Source: Ferrovibrio sp. (GTDB lineage Bacteria; Pseudomonadota; Alphaproteobacteria; Ferrovibrionales; Ferrovibrionaceae). Taken from it: DNA of 40,254 bases. Positions 1 to 7,043 of this stretch are shown piece by piece. The notes under the pieces are model-generated. The model searched no databases. It saw only the letters and a program-made list of their open reading frames with translations, and was not told the origin of the DNA. The stretch covers positions 1 through 40,254 of the forward strand of contig NZ_JAHBYG010000039.1 in the NCBI RefSeq assembly GCF_019636075.1. Reading direction: 5' to 3'. A program made the translations under genes and the position numbers. The stretch's first letter is position 1, and each line of letters opens with the position of its first letter.

Positions 1-179
1 GGGCGGCGATCTATTCCGCCTCCAAGGCCTTCGCCCGCACCTATGCCGAGGCCCTGCGCAGCCAATTGGCCCCCAAGGGCATCGCCAAGCCGGACAGCCT
101 GATGGCCGCCTTGCATATGGCAGCCGACATGGTGCGCCACCGCATGGCTTATGACCGCGCGGGCCATGATGGACATTGA
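1..179 (+). CDS. Chimeric partial gene: SDR segment joined to a PdxA-like C-terminus
   Basis: The frame is open from base 3 to the TGA at 177-179, giving 58 residues with no start in the window. Residues 1-27 (AAIYSASKAFAR..., through LAPKGI) are the active-site helix of a short-chain dehydrogenase and closely match the SDR at 2762-3574 (about 11 mismatches over 84 bases near 3255-3338). The frame then continues as AKPDSLMAALHMAADM, which looks like the extreme C-terminus of 4-hydroxythreonine-4-phosphate dehydrogenase (PdxA). An SDR would normally continue with a CPGFV-type strand at this point. PdxA normally precedes KsgA in alphaproteobacteria, and ksgA starts here inside the tail. I infer a fusion or rearrangement at about 78-85. 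An assembly artefact is possible. The upstream part is not visible. Confidence 0.6.
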   Translation, partial: AAIYSASKAFARTYAEALRSQLAPKGIAKPDSLMAALHMAADMVRHRMAYDRAGHDGH

Positions 180-1005
180 AAACGATCCGGTGGCATTGCT
201 GCCGCCCTTGCGCGATGTGATCGCGGCGCATGATCTGGCCGCACGCAAATCGCTGGGGCAGAATTTTCTGCTCGATCTCAATCTCACCCGCAAGATCGCC
301 CGCGCCGCCAAGCCGTTTGCCGCGCCGACGGTGATCGAGATCGGCCCCGGGCCCGGCGGCCTTACCCGTGCGCTGTTGCTGGAAGGCGCCGAAAAGGTGA
401 TCGCCGTGGAGCGCGACGAGCGCTGCCTCGCCGCCTTGCAGGATTTGCAGCAGGCGGCTGGCAAGCGGCTGACGCTGCATCCGGGCGATGCGTTGGAAAC
501 CGCGCCGGCCGATCTAGCGCCGCCGCCCTGGGCCATCGTTGCCAACCTGCCCTATAATATCGCCACGCCGCTGATCCTGGGTTGGCTGCTGGCGCCGGTG
601 CCGCCCCGGCGCATCACCGTGCTGGTGCAGAAGGAGGTGGCCGAACGCTTGGCCGCCAAGCCCGGCAGCGATGCCTATGGCCGGCTATCGGTGATTGCCG
701 GCTGGTGCGCCGAGGTGCGCATGCTGTTCGATATCGGGCCCAAGGCCTTCGTGCCGGCGCCGAAAGTAACCTCGACCGTGGTGGAACTGGTGCCGCGCGA
801 CAAGCCGCTGGCAGAGGCCGAGACCGCCAAGCTGGAACGGATCACAGCCGCAGCCTTCGGCCAGCGCCGCAAGATGCTGCGCGCGGCATTGAAATCGCTG
901 TGGCCCGACGCGGAAGCGAAATTGCAAAGCCTGGGCATCGAACCCACACGGCGGGCGGAAACGCTCAGCATCGAGGAATTCTGCGCCCTGGCGCGTTTAT
1001 TATAA
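151..1005 (+). CDS. ksgA: 16S rRNA (adenine1518-N6/adenine1519-N6)-dimethyltransferase KsgA
   Basis: KsgA uses S-adenosylmethionine to dimethylate two adjacent adenines in the 3' terminal helix of 16S rRNA, a late step of small-subunit assembly. Visible motifs are GQNFLLD (36-42), the SAM-binding loop EIGPGPGG (63-70), the catalytic motif IV NLPYNI (132-137), and the C-terminal FVPAPKVTSTVVEL and FGQRRKMLRAAL segments. The length of 284 residues fits the family. The start is uncertain: ATG at 151 gives the longest form, but the adjacent ATGs at 166 and 169 give MMDIEND or MDIEND and a more usual length. None has a clear Shine-Dalgarno. It overlaps the end of the upstream PdxA-like frame by 29 bp, suggesting translational coupling. 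Confidence 0.96.
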   Translation: MTARAMMDIENDPVALLPPLRDVIAAHDLAARKSLGQNFLLDLNLTRKIARAAKPFAAPTVIEIGPGPGGLTRALLLEGAEKVIAVERDERCLAALQDLQQAAGKRLTLHPGDALETAPADLAPPPWAIVANLPYNIATPLILGWLLAPVPPRRITVLVQKEVAERLAAKPGSDAYGRLSVIAGWCAEVRMLFDIGPKAFVPAPKVTSTVVELVPRDKPLAEAETAKLERITAAAFGQRRKMLRAALKSLWPDAEAKLQSLGIEPTRRAETLSIEEFCALARLL

Positions 1006-1040
1006 AAACTGGCGCGTTTGCTTTAGCAAAAAACAAAAAC

Positions 1041-1128
1041 CGTCACCCTCGGATTTATTCCGAGGGTCCATGCCTGACGCAACGAGGCTGCTTAAAGATG
1101 AACCACCGCAACAAGTGCGGTGGTGACG
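1041..1128. repeat. Cruciform REP-like palindromic element
   Basis: Two perfect 9-bp hairpins with 5-nt loops sit side by side: ACCCTCGGA/TCCGAGGGT (1045-1053 with 1059-1067) and ACCACCGCA/TGCGGTGGT (1102-1110 with 1116-1124). An outer inverted repeat, CGTCACC (1041-1047) with GGTGACG (1122-1128), encloses both, so the whole can fold as a cruciform. The layout resembles the paired palindromic intergenic repeats scattered through alphaproteobacterial genomes. It lies between the convergent ksgA and gmk, where it could also stop transcription or protect RNA 3' ends. No long T run follows either hairpin. Confidence 0.75.
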
Positions 1129-1143
1129 ATTTTAAAGGCGCGG

Positions 1144-1785
1144 TTACAGCCCTTCGCGCAGGCTTTTCACGAATTCCACCAGGCCCTGGCCGCGATGGCG
1201 CTTCAGGCGTTCGGCGCGCAGAATGGCATGCACATTGGCCAGGCAGCGCTCCATGTCGTCGTTCACCACCACATAATCGTATTCCGCCCAATGGCTGATT
1301 TCGTCGGAGGCCTTGGACATGCGCTTGGCCACCACTTCGGCGGAATCCTGGGCGCGGGTATGCAGGCGCTTTTCCAGTTCGCGCATATCCGGCGGCAGGA
1401 TGAACACGCTGACCAAGTCGCTTTCTGCACGCTGGCGCAATTGCTGGGTGCCCTGCCAATCGATATCGAACAGGATATCCTGCCCCACGGCCAGGCGCTT
1501 CTCCACCGCTTCGCGCGGGGTGCCGTAGTAATGATCGAACACCTTGGCATGTTCGAGCAATTCATCGCGGTTGATCATCAGCCGGAAGGCTTCGATATCG
1601 ATGAAATGATAATCGCGGCCATCCATTTCGCCGGGCCGGCGCTGGCGCGTGGTGACGGAAACCGAGAGATGCAGGTCGCTTTCCATCTCCAGCAACTGGC
1701 GCGCGATGGTTGTTTTGCCCGCACCCGATGGCGAGGAAAGCACCAGCATCAGGCCGCGCCGGTTTATGTTGATCGGTGCCCGCAT
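1144..1785 (-). CDS. gmk: Guanylate kinase
   Basis: This enzyme phosphorylates GMP to GDP with ATP, an essential cytoplasmic step of purine nucleotide synthesis. The 213-residue product has the P-loop SPSGAGKTT (18-26), the GMP-binding segment SVSVTTRQRRPGEMDGRDYHF, the YGTPREAV motif and the DIDWQGTQQLR segment, all typical of the family. Length is normal. It starts 4 bp after the yicC stop on the same strand, so the two are surely co-transcribed, the usual yicC-gmk pair of proteobacteria. Confidence 0.97.
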   Translation of the reverse strand: MRAPININRRGLMLVLSSPSGAGKTTIARQLLEMESDLHLSVSVTTRQRRPGEMDGRDYHFIDIEAFRLMINRDELLEHAKVFDHYYGTPREAVEKRLAVGQDILFDIDWQGTQQLRQRAESDLVSVFILPPDMRELEKRLHTRAQDSAEVVAKRMSKASDEISHWAEYDYVVVNDDMERCLANVHAILRAERLKRHRGQGLVEFVKSLREGL

Positions 1786-1789
1786 GCGG

Positions 1790-2695
1790 CTACTCCACGT
1801 TCTGCGCCTGCTCGCGCAGACGATCCACCACCAGTTTCAGATCCAGGCCGATACGGGTGAGCGCCGCATCGAAGGCCTTGGAGCAAAGCGTATTGGCCTC
1901 GCGGTTGAATTCCTGTGCCAGAAAATCCAGCTTGCGGCCGATGCCGCGCGCATCGCCCTGGCGCAACAGCGCACGCGCCGCCTGGATATGACTGCGCAGG
2001 CGATCCAGCTCCTCGCGGATATCGAGACGCGTGATCTGCATGGCCAGTTCCTGCGCGATGCGATCCGGCGAGGCGGGCGGATTGAGCGCCAGCAGATCGG
2101 CAAGCTGGCTTTCCAGCCGGCGCTTCAGGCCTTCGGGCCGCGCGGCTTCGCAGTTTGCTGCGTCCTTCACCAATTGCTCGATCTCGTCCAGCAGCGACAG
2201 CAGCAAGGCCTGCAGCTTGGCGCCTTCCTCGGCGCGGCTTTGCACCAGCTTGTCCAACGCCTGCACGAATATCGCCTTCAACGAGGCTTCCAGCGCTGCC
2301 TGGGTTTTTTCATCGGCCTGGGGCGCCACCGGCTCCACCACGCCGCGCACCGCCAGCAGGCCATCCAGACGCGGCGCACCGATGCCACGCGCCTCCAGCT
2401 TGGCGCCCAGCGCCAGCAACTGATCCAGCAGAGCCTCGTTCAGCCGATATTCCGGCTGCTGGGCCTCATCGTCCTGGTATTGCAGATTGAGCGAGACATT
2501 GCCGCGCGCCAGCTTGGCCTGGGCCAAACCGCGCAATTCGGCCTCCAGGGCATCGAAGCCATTGGGCAGGCGAAAGCGCAGTTCCAGGCCGCGGCCATTC
2601 ACCGACTTCAATTCCCATATCCAGGCCCTTTGGCCTCCCTGTTTTTCCGGCCGCCCATCCGCGCGCGCGAAACCGGTCATGCTCGCCAAAGCCAC
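1790..2695 (-). CDS. YicC family endoribonuclease-like protein
   Basis: The product is about 301 residues, with the YicC N-terminus SMTGFARADG, the ELKSVNGRGLELRFRLP motif and the C-terminal GRKLDFLAQEFNREANTLCSK segment. YicC proteins are reported as RNases acting on small RNAs, and the family is conserved beside gmk. I chose the GTG at 2695 because GGAGG lies 7 nt upstream (on the minus strand, near 2703-2707) and the resulting MALASMTGFAR start is normal for alphaproteobacteria. ATGs at 2728 and 2680 are alternatives. The frame stays open far upstream, but that stretch is antisense to the SDR gene and is not coding. Divergent from the SDR at 2762. Confidence 0.93.
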   Translation of the reverse strand: MALASMTGFARADGRPEKQGGQRAWIWELKSVNGRGLELRFRLPNGFDALEAELRGLAQAKLARGNVSLNLQYQDDEAQQPEYRLNEALLDQLLALGAKLEARGIGAPRLDGLLAVRGVVEPVAPQADEKTQAALEASLKAIFVQALDKLVQSRAEEGAKLQALLLSLLDEIEQLVKDAANCEAARPEGLKRRLESQLADLLALNPPASPDRIAQELAMQITRLDIREELDRLRSHIQAARALLRQGDARGIGRKLDFLAQEFNREANTLCSKAFDAALTRIGLDLKLVVDRLREQAQNVE

Positions 2696-2761
2696 GCCTT
2701 GCCCTCCATCCGAATCCGCGCGCATCATACTGGCCTCGGCCGATAGCAGAAAGGGCGGAAG

Positions 2762-3574
2762 ATGAGCAAAAGCGGCAGCCTGATCCCGAGCGGAGTCTTG
2801 ATCACCGGCGCATCCAGCGGCATCGGCGAATATCTGGCCCGCCAATACGCCGCGCCCGGGATTCGGCTGGCACTCACCGGGCGCAATGCCGAGCGGTTGG
2901 AAGCCGTGGCCGAAATCTGCCGTACCAAAGGCGCCGCGGTGGAATGCCATACAACGCCGGTGACCGATGCGGGTGCCATGCGGGCGCTGATCCTGGATTT
3001 CGCCGCGCGCGGCCGGCTGGATCTGGTGCTGGCCAATGCCGGCATTTCCGGCGGCTTCAAGGATTGGGGCGGCTTCGACGCCCATGTGCGCGAGGTTGCG
3101 GCGGTGAATATCGACGGCGTGTTCAACACGGTGAACCCGGCCATCGAGGCCATGCTGGGCCAGGAAGCCAGCCCGCTGCTTGGGCAGAACCGCATGCCGC
3201 TGCGCGGCCAAATCGGAGTCGTGGCCTCGCTGGCCAGCTTTCTGCCGCTGCCGGGCGCCGCGATCTACTCCGCCTCCAAGGCTTTCGCCCGGGTTTATGC
3301 CGAAGCGCTGCGCAGCCAACTGGCCCCCAAAGGGATCGGGATTTCCTCGATCTGCCCGGGTTTCGTGGTCAGCCGCATGACGGCGAAAAACCGCTTCCCG
3401 ATGCCCTTCCTGATGGAAACCGAGCCGGCGGCCCGGCGCATTGCCCAGGGGCTGGCGGAAAACCGCGCCCGTATCGCCTTTCCCTGGCCCATGCTGGCGG
3501 TAATGCGGCTGCTGGAAAGCCTGCCCTACCCGCTTACCAGCTGGCTGCTGAGCCGCGCCCCGGCCAAGGAATAA
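2762..3574 (+). CDS. Short-chain dehydrogenase/reductase (SDR)
   Basis: Classical NAD(P)-dependent oxidoreductase of 270 residues; the substrate cannot be told from sequence. It has the Rossmann cofactor motif TGASSGIG (15-22), NAG (92-94), a catalytic serine near 156 and the YSASK active site (Tyr169, Lys173). The segment around Tyr169 is repeated, diverged, at the left edge of the window, so at least one paralogue exists or existed beside ksgA. The gene is divergent from yicC with a 66-bp gap. Its last codons (PAKE then stop) form the first unit of a 22-bp tandem repeat. Confidence 0.92.
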   Translation: MSKSGSLIPSGVLITGASSGIGEYLARQYAAPGIRLALTGRNAERLEAVAEICRTKGAAVECHTTPVTDAGAMRALILDFAARGRLDLVLANAGISGGFKDWGGFDAHVREVAAVNIDGVFNTVNPAIEAMLGQEASPLLGQNRMPLRGQIGVVASLASFLPLPGAAIYSASKAFARVYAEALRSQLAPKGIGISSICPGFVVSRMTAKNRFPMPFLMETEPAARRIAQGLAENRARIAFPWPMLAVMRLLESLPYPLTSWLLSRAPAKE

Positions 3575-3640
3575 GCCTGCAGCGGCCAAGGAATAAGCCT
3601 GCGGCGGCCAAGGAATAAGCCTGCGGCAGCCAAGGAATAG
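3562..3640 (+). repeat. 22-bp tandem repeat spanning the SDR stop codon, about 3.6 copies
   Basis: Units start at 3562, 3584, 3606 and 3628 with the core GGCCAAGGAATAAGCCTGC; the fourth is truncated after CAAGGAATAG. The first unit encodes the last residues and stop of the SDR, and each later copy repeats that stop region. The 22-bp period is not a multiple of three. A further 11-base match, ATAAGCCTGCG, lies at 3703-3713, so the array may once have been longer. It looks like slippage or unequal-exchange expansion; no function is evident. Confidence 0.85.
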
Positions 3641-3734
3641 TCCCGGATTTCGGAACGTTTTTTATTCGCTTTGTCTCAGAAACACGGCCCGAACGGGGCT
3701 GGATAAGCCTGCGAAGATAAATTATGGTCCGCCC

Positions 3735-3751
3735 GCCCGGATCGGCCGGGC
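3735..3751. other. Small hairpin in the aldolase leader
   Basis: GCCCGG (3735-3740) and CCGGGC (3746-3751) can pair around a 5-base loop, about 30 bases before the aldolase start. No T run follows, so it is not an intrinsic terminator. It may be a leader structure, or it may be chance in GC-rich DNA. Confidence 0.3.
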
Positions 3752-3783
3752 ATAGAAACCGGATTTTCATCGGAGGAAAGACC

Positions 3784-4848
3784 ATGGCGTTGGTGTCGAT
3801 GCGGCAGCTTCTGGATCATGCGGCCGAGCATGGCTACGGCTTGCCGGCTTTCAACGTCAATAACATGGAGCAGGTGCGCGCCATCATGGAGGCGGCCAAC
3901 AAGACCAACAGCCCGGTGATCCTGCAGGGCTCGGCCGGCGCGCGCAAATATGCCGGCGAACATTTCCTGCGCCATCTGATTTCCGCCGCCGTGGAAGCCT
4001 TCCCGCATATCCCGGTGGTGATGCATCAGGACCATGGCGCCTCGCCGGCGATCTGCGTGGCCGCGATCCGCTCGGGCTTTTCCAGCGTGATGATGGACGG
4101 CTCGCTGAAGGAAGACGCCAAGACCCCGTCGGACTACGACTACAACGTGGCCGTCACCCGCAAGGTGACCGAGCTGGCGCATAGCATCGGCGTCACCGTG
4201 GAAGGCGAACTGGGCTGCCTGGGCTCGCTGGAAACCATGCGAGGCGACAAGGAAGACGGCCATGGCGCCGAAGGCACCATGACCCGCGAGATGCTGCTGA
4301 CCGACCCGACCGAAGCCGCCAATTTCGTGGCCGAAACCCAATGCGACGCGCTGGCGATTGCCATCGGCACCTCGCATGGCGCCTACAAGTTCACCCGCAA
4401 GCCGACCGGCGACATCCTCGCCATCGACCGCATCAAGGAAATCAACAAGCGCATCCCCAACACCCATCTGGTGATGCATGGCTCGTCTTCGGTGCCGCAG
4501 GAATTGCTGGCCGAGATCCGCCAGTATGGCGGCGAGCTGAAGGAAACCTACGGCGTGCCCGTGGAAGAGATTCAGGAAGCCATCAAGTATGGCGTGCGCA
4601 AGATCAATATCGACACCGATCTGCGCCTGGCGATGACCGCCGCGATCCGCCGCCATCTGGCCAAGAACAAGAGCGAATTCGATCCGCGCAAATATCTGGC
4701 CGATGCCCAGAAGGCGGCGCAGGAGGTGTGCGAGGCGCGCTATGTGGCCTTCGGCTGCGCCGGTCAGGCCTCCAAGATCAAGCCGCTGGAGCTGGACGAA
4801 ATGGCCAAGCGCTATGCCAGCGGCGCGCTGAAGCAGACCGTCAACTGA
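3784..4848 (+). CDS. fba: Class II fructose-bisphosphate aldolase, Calvin-cycle subtype
   Basis: Zinc-dependent aldolase of 354 residues that interconverts fructose 1,6-bisphosphate with dihydroxyacetone phosphate and glyceraldehyde 3-phosphate in glycolysis, gluconeogenesis or the Calvin cycle. [30 protein letters not shown], the metal-site segment [26 protein letters not shown] and KINIDTDLR are typical of the CbbA/FruBisAldo_II_B subgroup. The start at 3784 is set by GGAGGAAAG just upstream; the frame is open further 5' but without a ribosome site. No Calvin-cycle partner gene is in the window, so the subtype name reflects sequence class only. An intrinsic terminator follows. Confidence 0.96.
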   Translation: MALVSMRQLLDHAAEHGYGLPAFNVNNMEQVRAIMEAANKTNSPVILQGSAGARKYAGEHFLRHLISAAVEAFPHIPVVMHQDHGASPAICVAAIRSGFSSVMMDGSLKEDAKTPSDYDYNVAVTRKVTELAHSIGVTVEGELGCLGSLETMRGDKEDGHGAEGTMTREMLLTDPTEAANFVAETQCDALAIAIGTSHGAYKFTRKPTGDILAIDRIKEINKRIPNTHLVMHGSSSVPQELLAEIRQYGGELKETYGVPVEEIQEAIKYGVRKINIDTDLRLAMTAAIRRHLAKNKSEFDPRKYLADAQKAAQEVCEARYVAFGCAGQASKIKPLELDEMAKRYASGALKQTVN

Positions 4849-4873
4849 TTTCCCGGCTTTCCAGGAAATGCCA

Positions 4874-4908
4874 AACGGCCGGACAGCCCTGCTGCCCGGC
4901 CGTTTTTT
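4874..4908 (+). terminator. Intrinsic terminator after the aldolase gene
   Basis: A perfect 9-bp stem, AACGGCCGG (4874-4882) with CCGGCCGTT (4896-4904), has a 13-base loop and runs into six T residues (4903-4908). It lies 26 bp after the aldolase stop. Confidence 0.9.
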
Positions 4909-4920
4909 ATGGCCGCAAAC

Positions 4921-4949
4921 TTGACAAGCCGGCCCGCGGCCCGTATCTG
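4921..4949 (+). promoter_or_regulatory. Sigma-70 type promoter of the tRNA gene
   Basis: A consensus -35 box TTGACA (4921-4926), a 17-base spacer and a -10-like TATCTG (4944-4949) put the transcript start about 15-20 bases before the mature tRNA end at 4973. It directly follows the aldolase terminator. Confidence 0.7.
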
Positions 4950-4972
4950 TGCCGCCGCAGTTCGACTGCCGT

Positions 4973-5047
4973 GGCGGGGTAGCTCAGTGGTAGAGCGCGG
5001 GACTCATAAGCCCAAGGTCGGCGGTTCAATCCCGCCCCCCGCTACCA
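4973..5047 (+). tRNA. tRNA-Met (anticodon CAT), elongator type
   Basis: A complete 75-nt tRNA with encoded CCA. The acceptor is GGCGGGG (4973-4979) with CCCCGCT (5037-5043), including a G-U pair at 1-72; the D arm is GCTC/GAGC; the anticodon CAT is at 5005-5007; the T arm is GGCGG-TTCAATC-CCGCC. Initiator features (unpaired 1-72, three G-C pairs next to the anticodon loop) are absent, so it is an elongator tRNA-Met or, less likely, the CAU tRNA-Ile that is lysidine-modified. The anticodon stem CGGGA/GCCCA has only three Watson-Crick pairs: positions 27-43 (C-A) and 31-39 (A-G) do not pair. Confidence 0.9.
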
Positions 5048-5096
5048 TCTTCTTTTCCCAAGACAATCCCCCTCTTTTTCCAAGACACCCAGACCC

Positions 5097-5849
5097 ATGG
5101 GCGCTCCCTTGACCGTGGATGAATTGCGCGCCGCGATCCATCCCGCCGAGCGGTCGCCGGAAGCGGTGGCAAACGCCCTGCGCGAAACCGGCATGGCCCT
5201 GCTGCGCAATGCCCTCACGGCCAAGCAGGTGGAGGATTGGCGGCATTTCACCCAGGTCGGCTACGAGGTTTGGGACCGCGACCATCCCGGCCCGAAACCA
5301 GCCGAAAGCCTGCCGCTGAGCGCATTATTCGCCCCACACAGCCTGGAGAATGGCCGGCGCGAATTCGGCCGCATGTGCCTGGATGCGCGCTTCATGGACC
5401 TGCTGCGGCTGTATTTCGGCGAATTGCCCTTCGTGCGCGACGGCCATGCCGCCTTCCGCCGCCTGAGCCGCCCGGTAAAGCTTACGGGGAAGCTGCCGAT
5501 AGAGCCAAGCCCACCCGCAGGCCAGCTCACGCTCTGGCTGCCCCTGATGGCCAGCGGCGGCCGCCAGCTCGGCTATGAAGTGCCCTGGCGCGACGGCCAT
5601 TGGCGGCCCAACATGCTACCCGGCGATGTCCTGCTGCTGAGCGGCGACCGCCCGCCCCGCGTGGCCGGCCCGCCGGCCTCGGAAGGCCCGCTGCTGCTGG
5701 ATGGCCCGATCCTGGGCATGGAAATCCATCTGCTGGGCAACAGCGCGCGGCTGAACCACCCCCATCAGGATGCCCTCGGCAGCATGATCGCTTTGGGCCA
5801 TTTCCCCGATTTCAGGATGGAAAGCGGCTACGACCGCGAGCGGCCATAA
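5097..5849 (+). CDS. Hypothetical protein, weakly phytanoyl-CoA-dioxygenase-like
   Basis: I do not recognise this 250-residue protein firmly. The N-terminal stretch ANALRETGMALLRNALTAKQ resembles the opening of PhyH-type 2-oxoglutarate/Fe(II) oxygenases (a GYVVLRGVLS-like segment followed by a helix), and LPGDVLLLSGDRPPR resembles the strand with the PGD turn in the same fold. I cannot place the usual HxD...H iron triad: HPHQD near residue 222 is a possible remnant but is too late in the chain. No signal peptide or membrane segment is visible. It stands alone between the tRNA gene and the insertion region, with no clear ribosome site. Codon use matches the host genome. Confidence 0.6.
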   Translation: MGAPLTVDELRAAIHPAERSPEAVANALRETGMALLRNALTAKQVEDWRHFTQVGYEVWDRDHPGPKPAESLPLSALFAPHSLENGRREFGRMCLDARFMDLLRLYFGELPFVRDGHAAFRRLSRPVKLTGKLPIEPSPPAGQLTLWLPLMASGGRQLGYEVPWRDGHWRPNMLPGDVLLLSGDRPPRVAGPPASEGPLLLDGPILGMEIHLLGNSARLNHPHQDALGSMIALGHFPDFRMESGYDRERP

Positions 5850-5923
5850 TACACGCATAAGTACATGTAAATTTTCAAGGCACTTTTATTACATATATGT
5901 TCTATATATGATCTAATTGGAAC
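5850..5923. other. AT-rich junction left of the IS1595 element
   Basis: This 74-bp stretch is strikingly AT-rich compared with its neighbours and contains no open frame. It holds an ACATGTAA octamer and several TATATA-like runs. It marks the left border of the accessory region; no 8-bp target duplication matching the far side could be recognised. Confidence 0.4.
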
Positions 5924-5949
5924 GGGCATATTATACTTCGCATACCCAG
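5924..5949 (+). repeat. Left terminal inverted repeat of the passenger-carrying IS1595 element
   Basis: Starts GGGCATATTATACTT and ends TACCCAG; 23 of 26 bases match the right repeat in inverted orientation. Unlike the right copy it lacks a TTGACG box. Read outward (minus strand) it contains TATAAT. Confidence 0.75.
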
Positions 5950-5966
5950 TGTGACGGTGGTAGGCT

Positions 5967-6854
5967 ATGATTGAGCCTGCCGGCCCCCGATCCGTTAAAA
6001 CTTCCCCTTGGGAAACCCGCCGGCACTGGAGCCTGTGGGACATGATCAATTTTCAACTCGCCTCATTTTTGAATGGGCTGTCCCTCTTGGATGTTGCTAA
6101 GAGCCGTGCGCGATTTGCAGAACCACAGCAGTTCGTGGACACATCGCAGGCTGCGATTATCAGATCAAATATTTCGGCGATTGCATCTCACTGCGCCCAG
6201 TTGAATATGCCAACAGCACTTCATCGTCTCTCTCGTATCGAAGTAATGCTGGGTTCCACCACTACTAATGAATCGCTTCACCACGAATTGTCGGAGTTAT
6301 TCACCGCAGTAGAGCATGACGCTTATCAGGAATTTTTTTGCCACTATCAAAAAGACAAACTGAGTCACATAAAGAGCATGGAGGCGGAGTGGAAAATTGT
6401 CTTCAAATCATTCAAGTCTACAAAAAGTGATGCGGAAGCAGGGGTGGATTGTTTTGCACTTGGCCACAACACTGCATGCGTGTTCCACATGATGCGGGTG
6501 GCGGAAGCGGGACTGCGTGCTTTGGCACGGGAACGTAGTGTCAAACTTCCAAAACAGCGCCCGCTAGAATATGGCAATTGGGAAGAGATCATTCGAGAAA
6601 CTGAGAGAGAAGCCGAAAAAATTAAGAATAAACCGGTCAGTAAAAACCGTGATGCAGCAGAAACATTTTACACAGGGTGCGTTTCCGACCTTCGCCATTT
6701 AAAAGCAAATTATCGCAATAAAACCATGCACCTTCGGGATTCCTATGATGCCGGACAAGCCATGAGTTCCATATTCCGCACAAAAAGCTTTATGCTCATG
6801 GTTGCCTCAAAAATAAACGAGGATCACCCCAGAAAGATTAATTGGCGTCTGTAG
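5967..6854 (+). CDS. HEPN-like passenger protein of the IS element
   Basis: The product is 295 residues. The C-terminal half belongs to a common family of uncharacterised HEPN-like proteins: ACVFHMMRVAEAGLRALA (170-187), LEYGNWEEII (200-209), AETFYTGCVSDLRHLK and YRNKTMHLRDSYDAGQA. The R250-x4-H255 in RNKTMH fits the R-x(4-6)-H motif that forms the RNase centre in many HEPN toxins and abortive-infection proteins. The N-terminal half is helical and unrecognised. The start at 5967 follows a weak GGTGG; ATG at 6042 is an alternative. The gene is AT-richer than the host and lies 17 bp inside the left inverted repeat, so it travels with the transposase. RNase activity is inference. Confidence 0.75.
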   Translation: MIEPAGPRSVKTSPWETRRHWSLWDMINFQLASFLNGLSLLDVAKSRARFAEPQQFVDTSQAAIIRSNISAIASHCAQLNMPTALHRLSRIEVMLGSTTTNESLHHELSELFTAVEHDAYQEFFCHYQKDKLSHIKSMEAEWKIVFKSFKSTKSDAEAGVDCFALGHNTACVFHMMRVAEAGLRALARERSVKLPKQRPLEYGNWEEIIRETEREAEKIKNKPVSKNRDAAETFYTGCVSDLRHLKANYRNKTMHLRDSYDAGQAMSSIFRTKSFMLMVASKINEDHPRKINWRL

Positions 6855-6876
6855 CCTCTCGCTAAGAGGCTCTTTC
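6853..6876 (+). terminator. Terminator-like hairpin overlapping the passenger gene stop
   Basis: AGCCTCT (6853-6859) pairs perfectly with AGAGGCT (6865-6871) around a 5-base loop and is followed by CTTTCT. The stem begins within the TAG stop codon of the HEPN-like gene. The T tract is interrupted, so termination may be partial. Confidence 0.6.
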
Positions 6877-6905
6877 TATGCACCTAGCAATTGGCGGGGG
6901 AAGAC

Positions 6906-7037
6906 ATGATTCTGTTGTCTCTATGGGAACAGTTAGTGCCCTATGCAATTCAGCTTTGGTCGCGGCGCTGGTTCCGGATACTCACTTATATTTTCTTATT
7001 TTATGTGGCCGGCAGCATTTTCCGCAGAATAAATTGA
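6906..7037 (+). CDS. Possible 43-residue membrane peptide
   Basis: A short frame with ATG at 6906 preceded by GGGGGAAGA. The peptide starts MILLSLWEQLVPYAIQ, continues with a basic WSRRWFR patch, and has one hydrophobic stretch (ILTYIFLFYVAGSIF) followed by RRIN and a TGA. A strong ribosome site, a single predicted transmembrane segment and flanking positive charges look like a real small membrane protein, perhaps a partner of the HEPN-like gene just upstream. There is no homologue I can name. An overlapping 61-residue frame (6878-7063) is less convincing. Confidence 0.4.
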   Translation: MILLSLWEQLVPYAIQLWSRRWFRILTYIFLFYVAGSIFRRIN

Positions 7038-7043
7038 CCGCAG

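Noticed and set aside
2696..3589. Long minus-strand open frame extending yicC upstream
   Set aside because: It is antisense to a clear SDR gene, lacks homology-like motifs and has no ribosome site; the GTG at 2695 has a strong one.
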